A stretch of 19,936 bases of DNA. Source: MGOM01 sp035455265. GTDB taxonomy: Bacteria > Chloroflexota > Anaerolineae > Anaerolineales > E44-bin32. Where the stretch lies: positions 1 through 19,936 of the forward strand of contig DATIFK010000201.1 of NCBI GenBank assembly GCA_035455265.1, read 5' to 3'. The notes beneath the pieces are model-generated. The model saw nothing but the letters and a program-made list of their open reading frames with translations, searched no databases and was not told the origin of the DNA. Below are positions 7,941 to 15,700 of the stretch, piece by piece (position 1 is the first letter of the stretch; each line of letters opens with the position of its first letter). The translations under genes were made by a program, and so were the position numbers.

Positions 7941-9970
7941 CAGCACCCTCGAGGCCGGCCGACAGGTCGAATCGCTTCGCTCTGGCTCTCGGGATCGCGG
8001 GCGTGGTCTTGTTCACCTGGCGCGCCGCCTTCCCGGAGCGGAGTCTCGAGGCAACCGGCTGGCGGGCATGGTCCGACGCGGGCTTTGCGGTGGGATTGCT
8101 GGTCCTGGTCGTCCTCCTCGCCTGGTCTCTCGGCCGCACCGCCCTTCGCCGGTTTCGGTCCGACGTGGCCAACGACGATCCGCTGACGATCGTGATGGAG
8201 ATCGGCCTGGGCCTCGGGCTCCTCGGGTTGGCCATCCTGCTCTTCGGGCTGGCCGGGCTCTTCGATGCCAGAGTCTTCCTTGCCTTGCTAATCGTGGCGT
8301 TGTTAGTGGGCCGGCGCTCCCTGGGGGCTGTCCTCGAGTCCCTCGCTCGCCTTCCCGGAAGGGCCGTGCAATCCGCGCGGCAGGTCGGGCTGCTAGGGAT
8401 CGCTTCTCTGGCCGGATCTCTCGTCATCGCCGCGATCGCCGGATTGCAGGCCCTCACTCCGCCGTGGGATTACGACGGATTGATGTACCACCTGCAGGCT
8501 CCCCGTCTCTACCTCGATGCCGGTAGGGTGTTCCTCACGCCGGACTTGTGGCAGGCGAACGGCCCGATGCTGGGGGAGATGCTCTATGGACTGGGTCTAG
8601 CCTTCGGGAGCGACGTCTTCGCTCGCCTCTTGCACCTCGTCCTGGCGTTCGTGTTGGCTGCGGCTGTCGCCGGCGTGGCCGCCCGTTCGTGCGGGGCGCG
8701 GGCGGGATGGATCGCGTTTGCCGTGATGGTCGGCATTCCGATCTATCCGATGTGGGGTCAATTGGCCTTTGCCGACCTGTTCTGGGCACTCAACGAATGG
8801 CTGGCCGTTGCAGCGCTGCTCGTGTGGACATCGGAGCGAAGGGACGAGTGGCTTATCGTCGCAGGTGTCTTCACAGGATTCGCCCTCGGCTCGAAGTACC
8901 TGGCCCTCGGCCTCGCTCCCCTTCTCCTGGTCTGGATCGTCGTACACGATCGTCGAGAAGGCGGCCGTGTGATTCTCCGAGATGCTGCCAGGCTGGTGCT
9001 GCCGGCGGTTGCGCTTTCGGCGCCGTGGTTCCTGAAGAACCTGGCCTGGACCGGGAATCCCGTGTACCCATTCGTCTTCGGGGGACCGGGTTGGGACGAA
9101 GCGCGCCTTTCTCTGTTGATGGCGTACCTCAGGTCGTTTGGCACTGGGCACGGCCTGATGGACTACGTCATGCTCCCGTGGAATGTGTACGCCCAGCATG
9201 TCCGCTTCGGCACGTTCATGACCACGATCGAGCTGCCGGGCCTTTTGTTTCCCCTGGCCATCCTGGCGCCCTTCCTTCATCCAGGTCGGGCCACACGACC
9301 GTTGGCGTGGCTTGCCTTGGGACGCTTCGTCGTGTGGGCGTTGGGATCTCAGCAAATCCGCCTTCTGCTCCCCATCTTCCCCGTCGCAGGCGTGCTGACG
9401 GCGGCGGTGCTGGATCGCCTGTGGGAGGCGCTTGGGGCGCGGCCGGGGCTGCGTGTGGTCGTGCCGGGTTTGCTCATCGGCGGTCTGGCCGCTACCCTGG
9501 CGTATCAGATCATCTTCCTCAGCAACACGCGGCCGTTGTCGGTGGTCGCCGGGGCGGAAAGCAAGGACGCCTTCCTCGAGAGGGCCGTCTACGACTACGC
9601 CGCGCTGCGCTACGTACGCCAGGCGCTGCCGCGCGAGAGTCGGGTGGCCATGCTGTGGGATGGCCAGGGCTACTACTGCGACGATCGCTGCTTACCCGAT
9701 GCCGACCAGTCTCGATGGGTGCAGATGGTGGAGGCGGCACCGGCCATCGGAGCGATGACCCGAGCTCTTCGAGACCAGCGGGTGACTCATCTCCTCCTCG
9801 ATGTGGAGGGTCTGAACTTCCTTTTGAGGCACGACCCGTCCGGCGCGCATGAGCGAGCGGCCGCATTCCTTTTGAACACCTTTGCGCCGGAGTGCCTGAC
9901 GCCGCTGCAACGGACGCCCAAGGTCATTCTGTACCGCCTGGATTGTCACGATCTCTCGACGGGTCTATGA
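7919..9970 (+). CDS. GT-C type membrane glycosyltransferase (second of three)
   Basis: This predicted 683-residue protein has many hydrophobic helices and a soluble C-terminal domain of roughly 150 residues. The loop motif PPWDYDGLMYHLQ, with Asp184 and Asp186, resembles the catalytic first loop of ArnT/PMT-like GT-C enzymes, in which an acidic pair before a YHL segment is common. Later membrane segments read LGSKYLALGLAPLLL and NLAWTGNPVYPFVF, usual in these uncharacterised transferases. The frame is open from 7862, but that would overlap the previous gene by 79 nt. ATG 7919, preceded by GGGG, overlaps it by 22 nt and is preferred; TTG 7931 is possible. The C-terminal region has a short Cys cluster (YYCDDRCLP) that could be disulfide-bonded outside the membrane. 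The specific sugar and acceptor are unknown. Confidence 0.82.
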   Translation: MGVVLPVTAPSRPADRSNRFALALGIAGVVLFTWRAAFPERSLEATGWRAWSDAGFAVGLLVLVVLLAWSLGRTALRRFRSDVANDDPLTIVMEIGLGLGLLGLAILLFGLAGLFDARVFLALLIVALLVGRRSLGAVLESLARLPGRAVQSARQVGLLGIASLAGSLVIAAIAGLQALTPPWDYDGLMYHLQAPRLYLDAGRVFLTPDLWQANGPMLGEMLYGLGLAFGSDVFARLLHLVLAFVLAAAVAGVAARSCGARAGWIAFAVMVGIPIYPMWGQLAFADLFWALNEWLAVAALLVWTSERRDEWLIVAGVFTGFALGSKYLALGLAPLLLVWIVVHDRREGGRVILRDAARLVLPAVALSAPWFLKNLAWTGNPVYPFVFGGPGWDEARLSLLMAYLRSFGTGHGLMDYVMLPWNVYAQHVRFGTFMTTIELPGLLFPLAILAPFLHPGRATRPLAWLALGRFVVWALGSQQIRLLLPIFPVAGVLTAAVLDRLWEALGARPGLRVVVPGLLIGGLAATLAYQIIFLSNTRPLSVVAGAESKDAFLERAVYDYAALRYVRQALPRESRVAMLWDGQGYYCDDRCLPDADQSRWVQMVEAAPAIGAMTRALRDQRVTHLLLDVEGLNFLLRHDPSGAHERAAAFLLNTFAPECLTPLQRTPKVILYRLDCHDLSTGL

Positions 9971-11541
9971 GCCACGCTCGATATCTCCGTCTCCCAAAGA
10001 TCGCGCCGTGGCAGACGGCTGTCCTTGTGGCCGGGGCGGCATTCTTGTGGAGGTTGGCGGCGGGCCCTCATCCGGTCGACGACGCCTACATCACGTTTCG
10101 CTACGCCGCGAACATGGCGCGCGGCGCAGGCTTCGTTTACAACCCCGGGGAACCGATTCTGGGAACCTCGACGCCGGCCATGGGGCTGCTCTTGGCCGCA
10201 AGCGCTGCGGCGTTTGGAACCACGCATGTCCCCATAATGAGCCTGGTCTGGAATGCCCTGTTCGACGCGTCCTGTGTCATCCTGCTGGCGGCCATTGCCC
10301 GGCGGTTGGGCTTCCCTCCCCTCCTGCAATGGCTGGCGGCGGGCCTCTATGGCTTTGCCCCATTGGTCGTCCGATACTCGATTGGCGGCATGGAGGCCCC
10401 TCTGGCCACTGCCGTCAGCCTCCTGGCGATCTATCTGTTCTTCGCCGAGCGGCCGGTCGCGGCTGCGCTGCTGGCCGGTCTGGGCGTTCTGGTGAGGCCG
10501 GACATCCTGGCGGTGGGCGCGGCTCTCGCCGGCGCACAACTGGTCGTCCGAGACAGGAGAGTCGGACGCACGGTCCTGATCCTCGTCGGCTGCCTCGCCG
10601 CTGCCGGCGGGCTGCTCTTCGCGTTCTACGGCTCGCCTCTGCCCCAGTCGGTCTTGGCGAAAGCCAGCCCCATTTACCAGTCCACGCCCTTTGCCAGCGC
10701 CGTCGAGATCGCCTACGCACTGGGTAGCTTCCCGTTGCTCTATGGGACGGGTATAGGCGCCAAAGGACTGCTCGTCTCGACCTCGCCAATGCTGACCCTC
10801 ACGGCAGTCATCCTGTTTGCCGTGGGAATGGCGTTCTGGGCTCTGGGCATCCGTGATCTCATTCGCCGGAACTCCCAGGCGATGATCCTGGCCCTCTACC
10901 CTTCGATCTTCATGGGAACCTACGTCCTTGCCGGACTCCGAGGCTCGCTCGTGGCGGAATGGTATACGCCTCCCCTGCTGGCGGTGTGGATGCTCGCCTG
11001 GCTGCACGGCCTCTGGCTCACGCTTCACGGCCTGCAGCTCGGATCCGCGCGTTGGGCCGGCCTCGGACTCGCCGTCGTCCTGATGGTGACGGAGATGGCG
11101 GGATTCGATCTCGGGCGAGGCCGGCAGGCCAATGCCTGGATGCCCCTGTCGGTTTGGGAGGAACGCGAGCTGCTTTACCTGCGGGCCGCCGAGGACCTTC
11201 GGCCTCGGATCGGCGCTGCAGACGTCGTCGCCGCGTCGGAGATCGGTGCCTTCGGCTACGCCTGCGGCTGCCGAATCCTCGACACGGTGGGCCTCGTGAG
11301 CCGAGTCTCGCTGGGTTACTATCCACTCCCAGCCGGCCGCTACTCAACGAACTACGCGATCCCGTCCGAGCTGATCCGAGATCAGAGGCCGCGGTTCTTG
11401 GTTACCCTGGAGGTCTTCGCGCGGGATACCCTACTGCGGGACGCGCGCTTCCTCGGCGACTATGAGCTTGTCTGGGAAGCGCCGACGGACGCGTTCGGAA
11501 GCCGTGGTTTGCAGGTCTACCAGCGGATCCCCCTTCGGTGA
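9967..11541 (+). CDS. AftB-like GT-C glycosyltransferase (third of three)
   Basis: This predicted 524-residue membrane protein begins with a helix and then HPVDDAYITFRYA (Asp38-Asp39), followed by GAGFVYNPGEP and GTSTP. The combination is characteristic of the mycobacterial arabinofuranosyltransferase AftB and its broad GT-C relatives, where the Asp pair is the catalytic site. About ten hydrophobic helices follow, then a soluble C-terminal domain with EIGAFGYACGCRILDTVGL (about residues 423-441), also shared by the group. In mycobacteria AftB uses decaprenyl-phosphoryl-arabinose. Here only the fold and lipid-linked donor type can be inferred, not the sugar. The start is ATG 9967, forming an ATGA overlap with the previous stop. 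An upstream in-frame extension to 9892 is rejected because it runs inside the preceding gene. Confidence 0.87.
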   Translation: MSHARYLRLPKIAPWQTAVLVAGAAFLWRLAAGPHPVDDAYITFRYAANMARGAGFVYNPGEPILGTSTPAMGLLLAASAAAFGTTHVPIMSLVWNALFDASCVILLAAIARRLGFPPLLQWLAAGLYGFAPLVVRYSIGGMEAPLATAVSLLAIYLFFAERPVAAALLAGLGVLVRPDILAVGAALAGAQLVVRDRRVGRTVLILVGCLAAAGGLLFAFYGSPLPQSVLAKASPIYQSTPFASAVEIAYALGSFPLLYGTGIGAKGLLVSTSPMLTLTAVILFAVGMAFWALGIRDLIRRNSQAMILALYPSIFMGTYVLAGLRGSLVAEWYTPPLLAVWMLAWLHGLWLTLHGLQLGSARWAGLGLAVVLMVTEMAGFDLGRGRQANAWMPLSVWEERELLYLRAAEDLRPRIGAADVVAASEIGAFGYACGCRILDTVGLVSRVSLGYYPLPAGRYSTNYAIPSELIRDQRPRFLVTLEVFARDTLLRDARFLGDYELVWEAPTDAFGSRGLQVYQRIPLR

Positions 11542-11546
11542 GCACC

Positions 11547-12572
11547 ATGCCTGAGAAACCGGTCGCCGTCGCCCTTGTTCCCTCGCCGTCGCACCGATTC
11601 GTCGGCCATCCTGAACGTCCTGAGCGCCTGGAGGGCTTCCCTGAGGCCCTGAGTGCCGTCTTTCCCTCCGTACGGATCATCCCCGCTTCGGCCGCTTCCA
11701 ACGTCGATCTGGAACGGGCGCACCCTTCCACGTACCTCGACGCCCTCGCGGCCGTGTGCCCCAAGGGACCCGGCTACATCGATCCCGCCCCCACGTACGT
11801 CACCCCGCAATCGTACGAGTGCGCGCTGCTCGCCGCCGGTGGCACGCTGGCTGTCCTCGACGAAGTCCTCGAAGGCCGCGCCCGGGCCGGGTTCGCCGTC
11901 GTTCGCCCACCCGGCCATCACGCCACTGCCGACCAGGCCATGGGCTTCTGCCTCCTGAACAACATCGCCATCGCCGCGCGCCACGCGCAGGCGCGCGGGA
12001 TTCGCCGCGTGATGATCTTCGACTTCGACGTTCACCACGGCAATGGAACGCAGGCGATCACCGAGGCCGATGCCGACGTCCTCTACGTATCGACGCACCA
12101 GGAGGGGATCTATCCCTTGACCGGCTGGCCGGAGGAGGTCGGCACGGGTGCCGGGGACGGGACGGTCGTCAACCTCCCTCTTCCTGACGGGACAGGCGAC
12201 CATGGACTGCTTGAGGGGCTGGAACGCATCGCCGGGCCGGCAGCCGATCGCTTCGGGCCTCAGATGATCCTGGTTTCGGCGGGGTTCGACCCTCATTGGC
12301 GCGACCCGCTGGCCGGGTTCCAGGTGACGACCAACGGTTTCTACTCCATCGCTTCCAGGTTGGCGCAACTTGCACACCAACACTGCGACGGACATATTCT
12401 CTTCGCGCTCGAAGGCGGGTATGACGCGGCGGTTGTCCGCGAAGGCATTCTGGCCTGCGTGGCGGCCGTGCTCGGGGAACCGTTGAAGGAGGACCGTCTC
12501 GGCCCGGCTCTTCATCCGGAGCCGGATATCTCGGACCGAATCGAACGCTATCGTTCCATCCACTCCTTGTAG
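11547..12572 (+). CDS. Histone deacetylase-fold amidohydrolase
   Basis: This 341-residue zinc hydrolase belongs to the HDAC/AcuC/acetylpolyamine amidohydrolase superfamily, near the class II-like bacterial members. Numbered from ATG 11547, RPPGHHA holds the charge-relay pair His124-His125. DFDVHHGNG supplies zinc ligands Asp161 and His163, SAGFDPHWRDP supplies Asp248, and LEGGYD holds catalytic-type Tyr292. All expected catalytic residues are present. GTG 11538 (GTGA overlap with the previous stop) is the alternative start, three residues longer. I prefer ATG 11547 because GGTGAG stands 4 nt before it. The soluble enzyme likely removes an acetyl or other acyl group from an amine; substrates in bacteria include acetylpolyamines, acetyl-lysine and other small molecules. 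Its tight coupling to the glycosyltransferases is unexplained. No terminator is visible between it and the TPR gene. Confidence 0.93.
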   Translation: MPEKPVAVALVPSPSHRFVGHPERPERLEGFPEALSAVFPSVRIIPASAASNVDLERAHPSTYLDALAAVCPKGPGYIDPAPTYVTPQSYECALLAAGGTLAVLDEVLEGRARAGFAVVRPPGHHATADQAMGFCLLNNIAIAARHAQARGIRRVMIFDFDVHHGNGTQAITEADADVLYVSTHQEGIYPLTGWPEEVGTGAGDGTVVNLPLPDGTGDHGLLEGLERIAGPAADRFGPQMILVSAGFDPHWRDPLAGFQVTTNGFYSIASRLAQLAHQHCDGHILFALEGGYDAAVVREGILACVAAVLGEPLKEDRLGPALHPEPDISDRIERYRSIHSL

Positions 12573-12664
12573 ACCGATCTGCGGGCACCTTTCTTGCACC
12601 CTTCAGTTCGCGCGTTCGCCTTCGGGAACAGGACAGAAGTCCCGCGCCTTATGTCGCACTCCGC

Positions 12665-12693
12665 TTGCACAATCCCCCTAGATGCGGCATACT
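12665..12693 (+). promoter_or_regulatory. Weak possible promoter of the TPR gene
   Basis: TTGCAC (12665-12670) and CATACT (12688-12693) stand 17 nt apart; the matches are 3 of 6 and 4 of 6. A start near 12700 would leave only about 10 nt before the ATG at 12710. The rest of the 137-nt gap after the amidohydrolase (12573-12709) shows no terminator, so read-through from the operon is equally possible. Confidence 0.25.
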
Positions 12694-12709
12694 CTACGCA
12701 AGGCGGCCG

Positions 12710-15700
12710 ATGGCTGAGATAAGTCTGCGCGCCTATGTCAAGGAATTGGACGACCTGATCGAGCACGAGCAGCTCGACGAGGCCATCGCGCACTGCCGCC
12801 ACATCCTCCAAACCTACCCGAAACATCTCGAAGTCTATCGCCTGCTGGGCAAGGCCTACCTGGAAGCCAAGCGCTACGGGGACGCCGCCGACATCTTCCA
12901 GCGGGTGCTCTCGGCCGTGCCCGACGACTTCGTCGCCCACATCGGGATGGCGATCGTTCGGGAGGACGAAGGCAACCTCGATGCTGCCATCTGGCACATG
13001 GAGCGCGCCTTCGAGACCAACCCCTCCAACCCCGCCATCCAACAGGAGCTGCGTCGGCTCATCGGACGTCGCGACGGCCTCGAGCCTCACAAGGTCCGCC
13101 TGACCCGCGGCGCGCTAGCCCGAATGTACGCGCACGGTGAGCTGTACGCGCAGGCCATCGCCGAACTGCGCTCCGCCCTCCAGGAAGACGCGGACCGGCC
13201 GGATCTACAAGTCCTGCTGGCGGAAATGCACTGGCGGCTCGGTCAACGCTCGGAAGCCGCCGAAGTGTGCCAGAAACTTCTCGAGGCCCTGCCGTTCTGC
13301 CGTGAGGCCAACCGCATCATGGCCTCAGCGCTGCAATCCAGCGGACAGTCCGAAGAGGCCGTCATCTATCACCGGCGGCTCGCCTCGCTCGACCCCTACG
13401 CCGCCCTGGTGGAGACGGCTATGGACGATCCCAACCGGGTCGATCCGAATGCCGTTCGCATCGACAAGCTGGCATGGGTCGCCGGCCAGCCGATTCCTGG
13501 AGCGGAGGGGCAGCCGGAGTGGGCGGCCTCGCTTGGGGTCGATATGCGCGCCGATGTCCCACGCCCATCCCCGAAGAAGCCGACGTGGCTCGAGTCGCTG
13601 GCCTCGGAAACAGCCGCGGCGCAGCAGGCCGAGCCTCCTGTGCCGGCAATGCGGACGCCCGAGCCGCCGCCGGCGCCCGCGCCGGCCCCTGCGCCGATCG
13701 CGGCCGAACCCGCCGAAAAGGAAATCCCCGATTGGATGCGCAGAGCTGGCTGGAGTGAGGGAAGCGGCCAGGCCGTGGAAGCGCCTGTGTCGTTCTCCGA
13801 CAGCGAACTGGCATCCCTGGAGGCAGGTACCTTGCCGCCCGCAGAAGGTGAGCTCGCACCGGCCGACATTCCGGATTGGCTGAAGGACATCGCCCCGGCA
13901 GAAGGCATCCCGGCGCCGGAGGCCGAGGCCGCACCCGCGCCCGAAGCGCCCATCGCCACGGGCGAGGCGGATTGGCTGGCCGCCGGAGCCAAAGTCAGCT
14001 CCGACGACGAAGCCCCCAAGTTGCCGCCGGGGTGGAGTGGCCCGAGACCCGGGCCGCAACAACCTGCCCGGGCGGAGGAGCCCCAGGTCCAGGGCCCCGC
14101 GATACCTCCACCGTCCGTCCCGACATGGATGGAGGAGGCCGCTCCCGGCGCCACCGAGACGATCGTGACCTGGCTCGGGGATCGGTCGAAGGAGGCCTTG
14201 GGCCGCGCGCCGTCGACATCCATTCCTGCGCCCGAGATCCCAGAAACACCTGAACCGGTCTCGGCGGAGGAACCGGATCTCTTCAAGGAATCGCTACCGG
14301 AAGGTGTGCCGGACTGGTTGTCCGAGGAAGTTTCCTGGGGCGCCGCGGCCGAGCCTGGAGCCGCTGAGGCACCCAAGAGTTCCGAGCCAGGCCGTCCTGC
14401 CTGGCTGTCGGGTGTTGCTGCGGCCGCCGCCGAAGGCGAGAGTCTGCGACCGGAACAGCTCCCGTGGACACCCCCTGAGCTTGCGGCCGAGGCCGAGGCT
14501 CCGGCGCAGCTCGGCATGTATGCCGAAGAGCCGGCCGAACCGTCCGGCCCGCCGGCCGAGGTCCCGGATTGGATCAAGGCCATTGCTGGTGCCGACCTCG
14601 GCCCCGAGACGCCCGAAGAGAACGCGCCCGCGGAGGCTCCGCCTGCCGAACAGCCGGATTGGCTGCGTCAGAGTGAACCCCTGGCCGAGGAGGCCGCCTC
14701 CCGTCCGCCTCTCGATTGGTCGCAAGAGAGAGAAACCCCGGCGGTCGAGGCCGAGCCCGTGGAGCTGCCGTTCATTCCGGCTGAGGAACACGCCGTTGAA
14801 GCCCCGCGTGAATCGCTTGCGTGGCTGCGCGAGTTGGCCGAGGCTGAGCCTCCATCCCCCGCGGCTGAAGCCGAGCCCGAGGCAGAGGCGCCCGGTTGGC
14901 TCAAGGGGATCGGCGAAGAGCGGCCTGCCCGATCCGTCCTCGGGCGCGCCAGCTCGCCGGAATGGTTGCGGGGAATCGCGGAACCGGAACCCGAACCCGC
15001 CGAGCAACTCTCGGACGAAGGGACGCTCGATTGGATGAGAGGCATCGCCGAGGGACAGCCTCCGGCGCCCGCCCAGGTGTCCGCACCGACGGAACCGGCC
15101 CGGGCCGAGCCAGCCGCAGGACCGGAAATGGCATGGCTCAATCTCGGCGGCGGCGATCAGGCCCCTTCGCCGACCTCTACGGGTGAGTGGCTCAGGCGTT
15201 TGAAGGCCGAAGGAGTTCCGGCAGAAAGAGATCTGCCGACCCCGCCGCCCCCCACTCCGCCAACGCCTCCAGATTCGGAGGACGCGCTCGACGACGAACA
15301 GGTCTTTCAGTGGCTGGAAAGTCTCGCGGCCCGACAGACCCCGGAGGGAGCTGAGCCGACGACGATGCCCCAAGCCGATGTGCCCGAGTCCGCGCCCGCC
15401 GGTGGGACGCCCTCGATAGAGCCGGCACGCCTGCCCCCTGAGGAGCCGAGCGAGGGATTGGAGTGGCTCGAGCAACTGGCGTCCGAACGCGGACTGGAGA
15501 CTCCGGTAGCAGTCCCTCCGCCGCAAACCGCTCCTCCGGCCCCTGTGACCCCGCCTGCGCTCGCCGTTCCTGAGCCTCCGCCGCCGGCAACCTCGACCGC
15601 AGCCGCGGCGCCCGCTCCTGAGGTGCCGGACTGGCTGCGCGAACTCGTCGCGGAGTCGCCAACACCGACTCCCCAGCCCCCCGCTGCTCCACCTCCCACC

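Noticed and set aside
12573..12709. Gap between amidohydrolase and TPR gene examined for a terminator or small RNA
   Set aside because: Only a small imperfect GTTC/GAAC stem around a TTCG near 12610-12630 is visible, without a T-tract. Nothing supports an RNA gene.
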